A stretch of 64,000 nt of DNA. It comes from Bacillus sp. DTU_2020_1000418_1_SI_GHA_SEK_038. GTDB taxonomy: Bacteria; Bacillota; Bacilli; Bacillales; Cytobacillaceae. How positions within the stretch are numbered: position 1 is the stretch's first letter; the number at the start of each line of letters is the position of its first letter. A model generated the notes under the pieces. The model ran no database searches. It worked only from the letters and a program-made list of their open reading frames with translations, and was not told where the DNA came from. The stretch is from NCBI RefSeq assembly GCF_032341175.1, contig NZ_CP135435.1:2418001-2482000 (forward strand). Reading direction: 5' to 3'. Positions 51,867 through 61,763 of this stretch are shown here, piece after piece. Made by a program: the position numbers and the translations under genes.

Positions 51867-53918
51867 CTATACACCATAACTTTCTACAACTTCCCATCCT
51901 TCATTTACTGCTTTTTGATATAGCGAATAAAGAACCTTTGACTGCTTCTCGGACGGTAAAGGGATTTTACCATCAGTATATTTTTTTAAGATGTCCCTTT
52001 GTGTAATAGTAAGCGATCGAAAATTGTTATTGCTCATAAAATATCCTAATAGTTGAATCCAATGTTCTAATTCGGTTTGAACAACAAACGCTTGTATTTC
52101 AATACCATTGTCCAATTCTTTTTGTTTTTTATCTGATTTTTGTTCATATTTGGCTTCCTCTGTAGTGATAACTATTTTCTTAAGCGGTAATAAATCGATT
52201 TCTATACCACGAACATCGTTCCAGCATTGCTCTTTTTTACACCATTGTGCAATATTAGCGGAGCCTAGCGGCGGATTAGTAATTCTCTCATATACTTTCA
52301 TTGTGATATGCTTCATTAATTCTTCTAACTCAAATGGTAACCGCTGTTCATCCCATATTCTACCAAAATCTAAAAATAGCTTCCGTCTTTGTATAGAATG
52401 AGAGAGCAATGAGATTGAATATGCAACTGTTTGTGCTCTAAAGGCATTTTCATACCAAGGGGCCTTTGAAACAATTTTTTCTGTTGCCCGGAATAGAATA
52501 ACCCTTGATACTGCATCCTTAAAATAATTCTCTGTGATTGCCAGATCATTTTTTTCTAATGTATTTGTTATCGATTTGGCAAACTCCTCAAAGCTGTATT
52601 GGGCACCTTTTGAAACAATATGCGGTTTTCGATCCCATGAATTTTCGCTTTTCGCCAAGAACGTCTTTTCGATTAGCTGATCTTTAGGGTTTTCAATTTG
52701 AAATTGTCTTTTTTTAGCTGGTGATAAATAAGCTTGCTCATTTAAATATTCACCACGCACTCTTTCGTAAAACCAATGAGTACGTTTCTGAGAACCTCCT
52801 TGAGTAGCAACCCAAATGCGTTTAGAGTAATCTTTCATTTCTTTATGGAACGGACTATTAGAGAAGAAGTCTGATTTGTTAACTTTGTTTTGGGTATTGG
52901 CGTACTCCGACACGCTCGATACAAACTCGCTTTTTTTCTCAAAATTATTTACAACGGATAATTTCATTTGTACCGATATATTTGAAATATCCAGCTTTGA
53001 GTTCTTTTTTGCTGCATAAATGGCAGAAGTAGTTTGGCCGCCATTAACTATCTGGAAATCGGTAATTTTGGTGATATATCCGTTCCTCGTTTCCACATCC
53101 GTGGCAGTTGCAGTAATGCCGTTATTATAGGCAAAAAACATATCCGGTTTATACTGAATGGTATTTCGTATTCCTTTATTGACTCCTCCTCTAAACTGTA
53201 AAAAGGTACGGACGTTTTGTTCAAGAAGCTTTTGCCCGTATTCATCGTAAATTTTAAATAATTGTTCTCCGTTCATAATCCCTAAATAGGACTGATATTC
53301 ATCCGATGTGTTATGTACTTCCAAATAAGGAATGTTCAATTCAATATTGTATGAACCAGAGCTGTTTTGAGACATATAGATACTGTATAAATATTGTATA
53401 TCAATAATTTTATGCTCGCATACAATACCTTCAATCGATTCGTTTGGTATATGGGATATATTTTTTGACATTTTACCATCTGTTAAGACAATAAAACGAA
53501 ATTTATCAATTAAGTTGTTTTGCACGTGCCGATTAATAGTAAATGCCAAAGAATAGGCATCAGAGGTCTCCTCTAAATCATAATGAAGACCATCCATGCT
53601 TAACTCCGCATATTTTTTTAAACGATTAAACTTTGTCGTTATCTGTTGTTTGGTTAATGTTTCAATGACATCATCTTGAAAGAATTGAAAATTAATCAAT
53701 GTAAATATTTTTCTGCCTTCATCATAATCGTATCCATAAACCTCACAACCTGTTTTAATGAATTCCGCCATTTCATAATTATTGGTTAAATCGCCTACTT
53801 GCATAAGATCTTCACATACTAATTCGAAAAAAGACTGAGCTTTCAATAATCCGCGACTTTCGGAATCCGAAAATATGGATTGTAAGAAGTCCTGATGGAA
53901 CTCTACTAAAGTTGCCAT
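51867..53918 (-). CDS. AIPR-family protein of the paraMORC/Z1 restriction module (first copy)
   Basis: About 683 residues from the ATG at 53918, which has CGGAG at good spacing; an ATG three codons upstream is less likely. AIPR (abortive infection phage resistance) hallmarks: MFFAYNNGITATATDVE near 265, FQIVNGGQTTSAIYAAK near 290, SEYANTQNKVNKSDFFSNSP near 340, and GSQKRTHWFYERVRGEYLNE near 380. The molecular activity is not established. It is the last gene of a four-gene unit with the PD-(D/E)XK nuclease, Z1 and GHKL ATPase. A related 603-residue protein lies at 61764. Confidence 0.87.
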   Translation of the reverse strand: MATLVEFHQDFLQSIFSDSESRGLLKAQSFFELVCEDLMQVGDLTNNYEMAEFIKTGCEVYGYDYDEGRKIFTLINFQFFQDDVIETLTKQQITTKFNRLKKYAELSMDGLHYDLEETSDAYSLAFTINRHVQNNLIDKFRFIVLTDGKMSKNISHIPNESIEGIVCEHKIIDIQYLYSIYMSQNSSGSYNIELNIPYLEVHNTSDEYQSYLGIMNGEQLFKIYDEYGQKLLEQNVRTFLQFRGGVNKGIRNTIQYKPDMFFAYNNGITATATDVETRNGYITKITDFQIVNGGQTTSAIYAAKKNSKLDISNISVQMKLSVVNNFEKKSEFVSSVSEYANTQNKVNKSDFFSNSPFHKEMKDYSKRIWVATQGGSQKRTHWFYERVRGEYLNEQAYLSPAKKRQFQIENPKDQLIEKTFLAKSENSWDRKPHIVSKGAQYSFEEFAKSITNTLEKNDLAITENYFKDAVSRVILFRATEKIVSKAPWYENAFRAQTVAYSISLLSHSIQRRKLFLDFGRIWDEQRLPFELEELMKHITMKVYERITNPPLGSANIAQWCKKEQCWNDVRGIEIDLLPLKKIVITTEEAKYEQKSDKKQKELDNGIEIQAFVVQTELEHWIQLLGYFMSNNNFRSLTITQRDILKKYTDGKIPLPSEKQSKVLYSLYQKAVNEGWEVVESYGV

Positions 53919-53933
53919 GACTACCATCTCCGT

Positions 53934-54863
53934 TTATATTAAAATATCTGTTATGTTTACTTTAAAATTTGTACACCCCGATAAATCAATGTTGTACTTT
54001 ATGTTTGGTATTAAATGTGAAACATGTTCTGAAGCTATCTTCGGAAATCCATCTCTTACTTCATAACCGATAACCTGTTCTAATAGAAACTTTGATAGAG
54101 ATTCCTGCGGTATTTCAGGAAAATAACCATACTCTTCAACCTTTTCAGTAAACTCATTTGAAAGGCTTTCATTTTCAATTTTTTCTTTAATCGATTTAAC
54201 CAAGTCAGCAATGGTTTCCCCGCTACCTGCTTCATTTAGAGCACAGGAAAATAGATACAAAGGATTTTTTTCTGAATTCAATTGTTCTTTAGAAGAAATC
54301 CAAACACGATTACCTGAAGTCATACGAAAGGATTTTACTTCAATCGCGAAGTTCTTCAGGAGGAAATCCTGCTTGTCTCCCAATGCGCCAACCCAGCCGT
54401 GGATACCGACACTATAACCATAAGCAGGTATGATGTAATCGCGTAAGATTTTTAATTCGCTGTACAAACCCATCTGTTCTTCTTTTGACATGATTTTAAA
54501 ACTTGACTTGCGAAGCAGCTTCTGCCAGCGTTCTACTCGTTTCATTACATTTACAATTATATTTTCATTATGTTCCTTCATAACATTTATTAAATCATTG
54601 CAAAGGATTAGGAAAATCTCCCAATCCTTCGATTCTTTTAATAGTAAAATAAGCTTGTTCGGACTTGAAGATTGATCAAGCTGAATTTGAATCCCATTAA
54701 GCTTGATCTCGCGGATCGGCTGAATAAAATCTTCATCACATTGCATCATTAATCCATATTTATTGAAGGCATCCACAATCCAAAACGCATTATATTTGAT
54801 TGTTTCTTTTACTCTTATTCGGCTGAGCCGGTCTAATTGTAACCAGGGATTATTCATCATCAT
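53934..54863 (-). CDS. PD-(D/E)XK endonuclease of the paraMORC/Z1 module
   Basis: About 309 residues from the first of three ATGs at 54863-54857, overlapping the Z1 stop by 14 bases; the longer frame to 54923 is unlikely. The nuclease core is visible in the middle: YGYSVGIHGWVGALGDKQDF followed by LLKNFAIEVKSFRMTSG, that is an Asp, then the ExK pair of the restriction-endonuclease fold, near residues 180-200. The C-terminal region (YEVRDGFPKIASEHV, IKYNIDLSGCTNF) reappears in the partial gene at the right edge. This is the likely DNA-cutting subunit. Confidence 0.8.
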   Translation of the reverse strand: MMMNNPWLQLDRLSRIRVKETIKYNAFWIVDAFNKYGLMMQCDEDFIQPIREIKLNGIQIQLDQSSSPNKLILLLKESKDWEIFLILCNDLINVMKEHNENIIVNVMKRVERWQKLLRKSSFKIMSKEEQMGLYSELKILRDYIIPAYGYSVGIHGWVGALGDKQDFLLKNFAIEVKSFRMTSGNRVWISSKEQLNSEKNPLYLFSCALNEAGSGETIADLVKSIKEKIENESLSNEFTEKVEEYGYFPEIPQESLSKFLLEQVIGYEVRDGFPKIASEHVSHLIPNIKYNIDLSGCTNFKVNITDILI

Positions 54864-57564
54864 AGTCACCGTCTTCACCAGCTTCTTCTCTATACGCTTC
54901 TTCCAGTTGCTTTTTGTATACACTATTTATCCGAACTTTTACATTGTTAACAAAAGGATCTTTTGAATTTGGGAAGCTGATACTAAACCCAACAGCTTCT
55001 ATTTTATTATTTTTTCTATCCCCAAGTTCTAAAGCATGTACGAATAATACTGGCTTCATCAATTTTTCGCGCATTTCGTGTGATTTCAACTTTTTGAATA
55101 CAGTCGGCATGATAATACTTTCTGGTTTCGCTCTTGAAAGCTGTCTATTGGCAACTTCGTAATAACTGTGCTTTTCTGTTACAGAACGGTATTGTCGCTG
55201 AACTTGAATGGAATCAGCCTCGAATATTGTATCGCTATTACCATTGTATAAGACTACATCCCAGTCTATATTAACTCTTTCAATATAATCTTTGATAAAT
55301 TCAATCGGCATTCTCGATTTTAATCCCAAAGGGTCATTTTTATACAATCGGTAATTTTCCACGAATCTTTTAACAATCGTTTTATCTACATTTTTCCAAA
55401 CATGACTATCGGTTGCTACATACTCGTATTCCCCCTTTTGTAAGGCTTGGATTGTTTCTTTTAACAGGGTTTCATTTGCATCAAGATCGTCTGATTTATT
55501 GCTGATCCATCTAGTTTCTTTAATCTGACCATCCAGGTTCATCTCTAAATACATATCTTCTGTATATTTTGACTTGTTGCGTGCTGTAACCTGAAGCAGA
55601 CTATCTGGATGCAATTGCACGGCCAAACCAAAGTCTTCCGGTGTTAAATTTTCTTCTCGCATAACATTTAAACGGCTGACTAATTCATTCGTAGCATCAA
55701 TAATAAATCCAAATTTTTTATTCATGTCATCCGTTAAGTACACTCTGCAAATATCTTCATAACCGATTCGGTAACCAAACCATCGGCCCATTTGCATTAA
55801 TGTATCATAATAGATCGTCGTTCTTAAGAAATAGCTCACGCTTAATCCCTCTAATGTAAAACCGCGGGACAAGCTTAACCCGCCAATTACGATAACATTT
55901 GATTGAATATCCTTTCGATACTCTAAAGGAATTTTGGCTTTCTGATGTACATCTACAACTTGAATGGAATCTACTAATAAACAGACTTCTTTTAAAACCG
56001 TACCAAAATCAAATTCGATATCTTGTAATCTTTCAGAAAATGTATCTTTCATTGCTTTCAAATGTGAAAAATTGTACGGATTCGCCAGGTTTCCATACGC
56101 TTTAATTTCAGCTTTAAGATCCTCAAAGTAACTTGCTACAAGTTTTTTCACCTTAACATGTACGCCAGTGAATCTAGAAATATGGATTAACATACTATTA
56201 TGCTTCTTTTGATTCCGTAAATTACGGATTGCAATATTGATAACAAATAAACGAACAGCATCCTTTAAGCTTTCAGGCAGCTTTCTTAGTTCACCATCAT
56301 AGTCCTTTTTGTGCTTAATGACAAAAGGGATTTCATTTGGAGGATAGAGAATGTCATCATCTAACTCATAAGCAACTTCATCATTAGGAATTTCGACTAC
56401 ATACTTCTCGTTGTCTTTATTAAAAATCTTTTCTGCACCGAAATAATTAGATGGTGCTTCAAGCGCGTAAATAAAATCGCTTGGGAATATGTCTCTGCCT
56501 GCACCTTCATTTTTGGCATTATGATCGATGAAAATGTTAGCATATGGTGTTGCTGTATAGGCTACATAGGCACTCTTTTTGAATTTCTGTAAGAGAAGCC
56601 GTATCTTCTCATTGATAACGGTTGGTTCTTCTTCTTTTTTTGTATTAATCGATGCATAATCGGATTCATCATCGATCACAAGCATTGGTTTATCCACCTG
56701 ATTCTTATAATGAATATCTAACCATTTTAAAAGATGATCTAAGGTCTTCGTATGTTTTTTAATCACTACTATAATTGGTTGCTTCATATTATCAAAATTT
56801 GTAGTTCCCTGCGCTCTGGCTGTTTCAATTTTGAAGTCATTTTTTGCATTGGTTAAACTTGCAGGCATTTTTTCTCTTTTAAATTCAGGTAATAGCCCGA
56901 CACCCCTGTAATTTGCTCCGACAAATACTTCGTCTAGTCGTGCTTGTGTCTGGTCACGCAAGTTATTTTGTCCGCCGGCAATAACAACTATAAAACGATA
57001 ACCGGCATCAGCAGCCTTACAAATTAACGAAGCATAGTTGGAGGTCTTTCCTGATTGGACATGGCCCACAACCATGCCATATCTTGAAAAGGACTCTAAA
57101 TCAGGGTCTGCTAAGTTATTCATAATGGCATCCGTATCATCATTAATAGTTTCGAGTACTTTTTGCGGTAAATCACGTTTCATGTACGTCATATAATTGG
57201 TTAAATAATAATTATCAGATTGGAGCTTTTTTTTACCTGTCCACCAAGTGGTGTCTCTATTCTTCTGATCTTTTCCTGTTACAAGAATCCCTGTTGTGAT
57301 CCGAACATTAAAGGATTGCTCCATTTCAGTTTGAAGATACTTCCATTCCTCTTCCATTAATGGACGTATATTATTCGCATCAGCTATTCCTAAAATTGTC
57401 TTTAAGAACTGTGGCTTTGTAACTTTGATTAAAGATTTCCATTCTTCGATAATTATTTGGATAGTATCTTCCTGCAAACCGCTTTGTTCCTGCAGTGTTC
57501 CAGAAATTTTTTCTTTTACATGTTTATACATGACATAATGATTAATCTTAGTGTTGGCTTGCAT
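54850..57564 (-). CDS. Z1-domain superfamily II helicase-like ATPase
   Basis: About 904 residues from the ATG at 57564; a TTG two codons earlier also fits the ribosome binding site. Motifs: Walker A-like VVGHVQSGKTSNYASLIC near 167, DQTQARLDEVFVGANYRG, Walker B KPMLVIDDESDYAS near 290, motif III-like VAYTATPYANIFIDHNA near 333. The Z1 domain, from about residue 380, includes VIGGLSLSRGFTLEGLSVSY near 575 and MQMGRWFGYRIGYEDICRVY near 605. Z1 proteins are DNA translocase or helicase subunits of GHKL-ATPase restriction systems. The start overlaps the GHKL gene by 17 bases. Confidence 0.88.
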   Translation of the reverse strand: MQANTKINHYVMYKHVKEKISGTLQEQSGLQEDTIQIIIEEWKSLIKVTKPQFLKTILGIADANNIRPLMEEEWKYLQTEMEQSFNVRITTGILVTGKDQKNRDTTWWTGKKKLQSDNYYLTNYMTYMKRDLPQKVLETINDDTDAIMNNLADPDLESFSRYGMVVGHVQSGKTSNYASLICKAADAGYRFIVVIAGGQNNLRDQTQARLDEVFVGANYRGVGLLPEFKREKMPASLTNAKNDFKIETARAQGTTNFDNMKQPIIVVIKKHTKTLDHLLKWLDIHYKNQVDKPMLVIDDESDYASINTKKEEEPTVINEKIRLLLQKFKKSAYVAYTATPYANIFIDHNAKNEGAGRDIFPSDFIYALEAPSNYFGAEKIFNKDNEKYVVEIPNDEVAYELDDDILYPPNEIPFVIKHKKDYDGELRKLPESLKDAVRLFVINIAIRNLRNQKKHNSMLIHISRFTGVHVKVKKLVASYFEDLKAEIKAYGNLANPYNFSHLKAMKDTFSERLQDIEFDFGTVLKEVCLLVDSIQVVDVHQKAKIPLEYRKDIQSNVIVIGGLSLSRGFTLEGLSVSYFLRTTIYYDTLMQMGRWFGYRIGYEDICRVYLTDDMNKKFGFIIDATNELVSRLNVMREENLTPEDFGLAVQLHPDSLLQVTARNKSKYTEDMYLEMNLDGQIKETRWISNKSDDLDANETLLKETIQALQKGEYEYVATDSHVWKNVDKTIVKRFVENYRLYKNDPLGLKSRMPIEFIKDYIERVNIDWDVVLYNGNSDTIFEADSIQVQRQYRSVTEKHSYYEVANRQLSRAKPESIIMPTVFKKLKSHEMREKLMKPVLFVHALELGDRKNNKIEAVGFSISFPNSKDPFVNNVKVRINSVYKKQLEEAYREEAGEDGDYDDE

Positions 57565-58978
57565 TTTCAAAATACCCCTCCTTGTTTTTGTATACTTCCG
57601 TTTTCAGTAATTCCTTAATGAACGCTTCACTAACACCTTTTGAACGCCAATTTTCCACTAGCATTATAATCTCATTTTCATTAATTAGTGTTTCTTGTTT
57701 GACTTTTAGCGGATTAGTATTCAACTGAGCAACAATGGCATCTAACGGCAAATAGCTTTCTAACCCCATTAAAATGACATTTAATAATTGATGTTGGTCT
57801 TCTCTTAGTGTGTCTTCTAGATTTTTGATAATCGGGTGCTCTCGATTGATTGCAAAGTGAATATCTTTATTATCAGCAACCAGCTCCCAAAATCGAGTAG
57901 TTGTCTTATCTTCAATCTTTTTACCTCTACCTGTGAAAGGTCTCGATCCCTTTACAGTTACTTGCTGAATGATACGCTTTAGGTCTTTCTTAATTTCACT
58001 TACTGGATTGGCCGCTGATTTCTTTATATCAATTCCCCATGCGGTATCCTGATTGTTAGGGATATCAATTTTAATACGTACAAGCTTGTGTGCATCGTTT
58101 GTTCTATGCATACCCCACCATGTGCCGTGAATCAACAAGCGATGGGCACGATATAAATAAAAACCCTGTGATTTGGTGTAGCCATCTTTTGTAGCGTATT
58201 TGTCAAATTCCTGTTGAGATAGCTTCGAATGGTGCGGTAATATATAAGGTTGCACTATTATTTCCGAATTTAAATATTTTATTTTTTCCGGTACCAATTG
58301 CTGCGTTGCTATATGTTTTGGGTTAAATGGATTAAAAGGTTCTAATGATTGACCATTGACAAAAATTTTTAAGGCATTTTTTCCAGGAACGATCCCTTCT
58401 AAAAAGCAATGAAATACTAAAGATAAATGGCTTCTCAATATATCTAACTTATTAGGTATGTCGGCTTCTTTAAACGTATCAATCCCGCGCCACACTACCA
58501 ACGTCCCGTTTTCTTGTTGCATAAACTCCTCAAACAAAGGCACATTAGTGTACTCACTTATATCTGGCGTTATTAATAACCATTCGTTTTCTCTTGAAAT
58601 AAATTTTAAGTCCCATTGTTTAATAGACACTACCCCATTCTTTTTCGATAAAACTGTTAAGTCTATACATTGTGAAAAAGATGCTGTTTTTAAGCCCAAA
58701 CCAAATTTCCCCAAGTCTACTCCTTCTCTAGGAGAGTCTGGATCATTTGTAGCTAAACGCATAGCATCAATAAGCTCACTATTAGACATCCCAGTACCAT
58801 CATCTAATAATGTAAACACTGTACTTGGATTTGGCATACAAGAAATATGTACATTTTTTGCTTTTGCTGTAATGCTATTATCAAGCACATCTGCAACAGC
58901 TACCTCAAATGTATACCCTATATCTCTTAAGGATTTTATAAAATTGGATATATTCGGTTGTACTACTTCCGTTATCAA
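57548..58978 (-). CDS. paraMORC-type GHKL ATPase
   Basis: 476 residues. Bergerat-fold boxes: N-box EVAVADVLDNSITAKAKNVH near 23-42, G1 LLDDGTGMSNSEL near 56, G2 LGKFGLGLKTASFSQC near 85. The S5-like second half includes SQGFYLYRAHRLLIHGTWWG near 270 and IDIKKSAANPVSEI near 310. This family (prokaryotic relatives of MORC and MutL) is known from restriction-modification neighbourhoods with Z1 or other SF2 helicases and nucleases, and is thought to remodel DNA. First gene of the operon, TTG start after GGTGA. Confidence 0.87.
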   Translation of the reverse strand: MITEVVQPNISNFIKSLRDIGYTFEVAVADVLDNSITAKAKNVHISCMPNPSTVFTLLDDGTGMSNSELIDAMRLATNDPDSPREGVDLGKFGLGLKTASFSQCIDLTVLSKKNGVVSIKQWDLKFISRENEWLLITPDISEYTNVPLFEEFMQQENGTLVVWRGIDTFKEADIPNKLDILRSHLSLVFHCFLEGIVPGKNALKIFVNGQSLEPFNPFNPKHIATQQLVPEKIKYLNSEIIVQPYILPHHSKLSQQEFDKYATKDGYTKSQGFYLYRAHRLLIHGTWWGMHRTNDAHKLVRIKIDIPNNQDTAWGIDIKKSAANPVSEIKKDLKRIIQQVTVKGSRPFTGRGKKIEDKTTTRFWELVADNKDIHFAINREHPIIKNLEDTLREDQHQLLNVILMGLESYLPLDAIVAQLNTNPLKVKQETLINENEIIMLVENWRSKGVSEAFIKELLKTEVYKNKEGYFENASQH

Positions 58979-59317
58979 TTTTTCACCAACTTTTTTATTA
59001 TTAAATATTATCTCGAGAAAAAAATACTATTAAAATATTTTTTAACTCGGTATTAATCATAAATTTTATCCTTGTTAAACTTTTATATCTTCTTTCATTT
59101 TGAAAAAAAATGCAATTTCAATTTTTTAACGTTACTGAGGTATAATTAAAATATCATTCTATTTACCTTAATATTTAAATTAATTGGGATGCTTATCTAT
59201 GTAAAATTTTTAAAGTATTGTGTTTCCAAATTATTAAGAATCTTTATGATATAATTGTACCTTAAAAGAATTATCTTTTGGTAATATAATTCCAATAAAA
59301 TTTAATTATTGAAAAAT
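58979..59317. other. AT-rich promoter region of the paraMORC operon
   Basis: About 340 bases between the GHKL start and the methyltransferase terminator. It must hold the promoter of the four-gene operon, but no single pair of boxes stands out; nothing else recognised. Confidence 0.45.
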
Positions 59318-59352
59318 AAAAGAAGCTATATCCATCGGATATAGCTTCTTTT
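59318..59352. terminator. Strong bidirectional-looking terminator after the methyltransferase gene
   Basis: AAAAGAAGCTATATCC (59318-59333) pairs perfectly with GGATATAGCTTCTTTT (59337-59352) with a 3-base loop; on the minus strand TTTTATTTTTC follows. Confidence 0.9.
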
Positions 59353-59365
59353 ATAGATTATTAGG

Positions 59366-61102
59366 TCAATGGACCTCATATTCCCCTGTATTAACCATTT
59401 GCTCAGGAATTATTATATCTTTAGTTTTAACCTCTAACTTTATTCCTAACGACTCCAATAACCCTTCTGCTATACACCTTGCCAATATTGGTGGAACAGC
59501 ATTTCCAACTTGCTGATACTGAGAATCCTTCGTTCCAACAAATTTGTAGGAATCTTGGAATGATTGTAATCTTGCAGCCTCTCTTATGCTGATAGCTCTG
59601 TCTTTTACCGGGTGTATCCACATTGATTTTCTAACATTTACAACTGTATCTGCAGGCTGACTGTATGATAGTCTTCTATAAATAGTATTTTGAGTTCTGC
59701 TATGATCAGTATAGGTAGTTTTTAATGACTCGTCCAAATCGTGGAAGTTTTGTCCTTCTTTTAGAGCTTGAAATCTTTTAACTGCAACATCTCTAGATTC
59801 TGTTCGTACATGGTTATAGATTTTTTGATTGCTATTATTGTTAAGGTATTCATTTAATGGGCTGCCAAAAATGGGCGTATTGGATCCCCTATCCATTTCA
59901 TCTTCCTTAACATCAGTATTTGGGACTAACTTCTCTAAGTCCCCAATAGCATCATATATTTTATTAAAATCCTCTTTATTAGTAAATAATGGTTTTGGAG
60001 TTATAACCTTTTCAGCTTTTAAAGAGTCTTTTCGGACTCCCATTAGAATCAGTCTTCTTCTTTCCTGTGGAACCCCATATTGAGCTGCATTGAAAATATA
60101 TTGATCTCCATTAAAAACATAACCCAAGTCGGAGAATTTTCTTTTAATATAATTAAAAACATTAAAGGATTTTATTGTAACTTGAAGAGTGTGCTCATTA
60201 ATATTAATATCATACAGTATTATACGGTTCTGAATTATTTCAGCTATTTTATTAATAACCTTTTGAGTTTCAACAATCTCTTCTAATCTGTTCTTTAAAT
60301 CGTAAAGATTTAATTCATTTTCTTCAATTAAGTTTTTAAGCATATCACCCAGATCTGCCCAATCTAAATGGTAAAGGTTGTCCCAAAACTCTTGATGTGA
60401 TTCCTGCCATTGATTATTGATAATTCTTGTAAAATATTTTTGATTTGTTTCTTTATTAAGGAATTCCACTAAGGCCCTATTCGATTCCTTTCTAGCTTTT
60501 CTTAACAAAGAGTTCAACTTAGATAAAAGCTCTTTGTTCACCATATAAGGTTTTAAATCTATCTTTTTTTGATAAGCATTGAAAAGAAATTCTATTAATC
60601 TCCCTGAATATGAATTTCTGTATCCAATCTTAATCTGTTCTTCTGATGGCTCAATATTTAATTTTTTTAATTCCGCTTCATCTTTATCATTTAGATAGAA
60701 CTTATGTTTTTCAGATTCTAATGTTCTAACATTTTCCATTACAAATGCTTTTGGTTTTATTTCCTCGATTGCACGAATAAATTCTCTTACTAACTGATTG
60801 TTTGAAGAAATTAGTGTATTTTGCTGCCTATTTGCATTTGAAAATCCTTGGCATGGAGGGCCTCCGATTATTACATCAATATCTTTGTATTCTGGCTTTT
60901 GTTCTCCTTCGTTATTTACATACTCCAGTCGAGTGATATCTTTATGTAAAATAACGTTATTTTCATGGTTTCTTTTGTATGTTTCCCTTGCATAATCATT
61001 GATTTCTACAGCAACCTTAACTTTAAACTTTCCAGTCTGTTCAAATCCATTGCTGAGACCGCCAGCGCCTGCAAAAAGGTCCATTACTTTCAGTTTAACC
61101 AT
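59366..61102 (-). CDS. C5-cytosine DNA methyltransferase
   Basis: 578 residues. Motif I DLFAGAGGLSNGFEQTG near 8-24, motif IV with the catalytic Cys in VIGGPPCQGFSNANRQ near 80-95, motif VI AFVMENVRTL near 115, motif VIII PQERRRLILMGVRKD near 350, and motif X QVGNAVPPILARCIAEGLL near 537. An unusually long insertion (about residues 125-330) separates motif VI from VIII. It protects self DNA for the restriction genes on both sides. ATG after GTGAGGTTTTAAT. Transcribed from the LexA-box-like promoter described below; vsr is divergent. Target sequence not deducible. Confidence 0.92.
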   Translation of the reverse strand: MVKLKVMDLFAGAGGLSNGFEQTGKFKVKVAVEINDYARETYKRNHENNVILHKDITRLEYVNNEGEQKPEYKDIDVIIGGPPCQGFSNANRQQNTLISSNNQLVREFIRAIEEIKPKAFVMENVRTLESEKHKFYLNDKDEAELKKLNIEPSEEQIKIGYRNSYSGRLIEFLFNAYQKKIDLKPYMVNKELLSKLNSLLRKARKESNRALVEFLNKETNQKYFTRIINNQWQESHQEFWDNLYHLDWADLGDMLKNLIEENELNLYDLKNRLEEIVETQKVINKIAEIIQNRIILYDININEHTLQVTIKSFNVFNYIKRKFSDLGYVFNGDQYIFNAAQYGVPQERRRLILMGVRKDSLKAEKVITPKPLFTNKEDFNKIYDAIGDLEKLVPNTDVKEDEMDRGSNTPIFGSPLNEYLNNNSNQKIYNHVRTESRDVAVKRFQALKEGQNFHDLDESLKTTYTDHSRTQNTIYRRLSYSQPADTVVNVRKSMWIHPVKDRAISIREAARLQSFQDSYKFVGTKDSQYQQVGNAVPPILARCIAEGLLESLGIKLEVKTKDIIIPEQMVNTGEYEVH

Positions 61103-61144
61103 ATTAAAACCTCACTTCCACATGAAGTAGTTCATTTAAATATA

Positions 61145-61174
61145 TTATAATACAGAACGCACGTTCTGTTCAAA
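61145..61174 (-). promoter_or_regulatory. Methyltransferase promoter with a LexA-like palindrome in its spacer
   Basis: On the minus strand TTGAAC, an 18-base spacer and TATAAT form a near-consensus SigA promoter whose expected start is about 35 bases before the ATG. The spacer contains AGAACGTGCGTTCT, with GAAC-N4-GTTC as in LexA boxes (61155-61166). A repressor there would block the promoter directly. A second TATAAT lies further upstream on the same strand (61199-61194). Confidence 0.65.
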
Positions 61175-61300
61175 TTTTTTGACTAACTTTTCTATTATAC
61201 CATAATAAAATAAACAGAATTAAAAGGGTTTTAGTTTAAGATTAAATCTATTCTTTTTCGGGAAAGATTTTTATTAGTAATAAAAAATGGAAGTGATTCG

Positions 61301-61717
61301 ATGCCTGATAAAATAACAAAAGAGCAGCGCTCCAAAAACATGCAAGCAATCAAATCACAGTCAAATTTAGAAAACAATGTTTCAAAAGCACTTTGGAAGA
61401 AAGGGTTCCGATTCAGAAAAAATACAAAAATGTTCGGAAAACCTGATATCTCCATTAAAAAATACAAGGTTGTCATATTTATTGATTCCTGTTTCTGGCA
61501 TTGCTGCCCTGTTCATGGAAATATGCCAAAATCAAACCAAGATTATTGGAAAAATAAACTCGGCCGAAATAAAAGCAGGGATAAGGAGGTAACCAGCTTT
61601 TACATTGAGAATGGCTGGAAAGTACTCCGGATTTGGGAACACGAGTTTAAACAGGACTTTGAAAAAACAATAGAAATGATTGCTGACTTTATTAGAAGTG
61701 CAAAAAATTCAAAATGA
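61301..61717 (+). CDS. vsr: Very short patch repair endonuclease
   Basis: 138 residues, the usual Vsr length. MPDKITKEQRSKNMQAIKSQ at the N-terminus, FRKNTKMFGKPDISIKKYKV near 37-56 with the catalytic Asp in KPDI, VIFIDSCFWHCCPVHGNMPK with the metal and zinc ligands, and VLRIWEHEF near 108. It nicks next to T:G mismatches arising from deamination of 5-methylcytosine, so it is the natural partner of the adjacent methyltransferase. Divergent from it, with TTGACT-N18-TAATAA (about 61178-61207) a possible promoter. Confidence 0.92.
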   Translation: MPDKITKEQRSKNMQAIKSQSNLENNVSKALWKKGFRFRKNTKMFGKPDISIKKYKVVIFIDSCFWHCCPVHGNMPKSNQDYWKNKLGRNKSRDKEVTSFYIENGWKVLRIWEHEFKQDFEKTIEMIADFIRSAKNSK

Positions 61718-61759
61718 AAACACCCAACTCTTTGCTGAATTAAGATAAGGGTGTTTTCA
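61715..61759. terminator. Bidirectional terminator between vsr and the second AIPR gene
   Basis: TGAAAACACCC (61715-61725) pairs with GGGTGTTTTCA (61749-61759). Confidence 0.8.
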
Positions 61760-61763
61760 TGTT

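Noticed and set aside
51867..58978. DISARM or BREX
   Set aside because: No DrmA/DrmB, PglZ or BrxC-type genes; the gene set matches GHKL/Z1 restriction systems.
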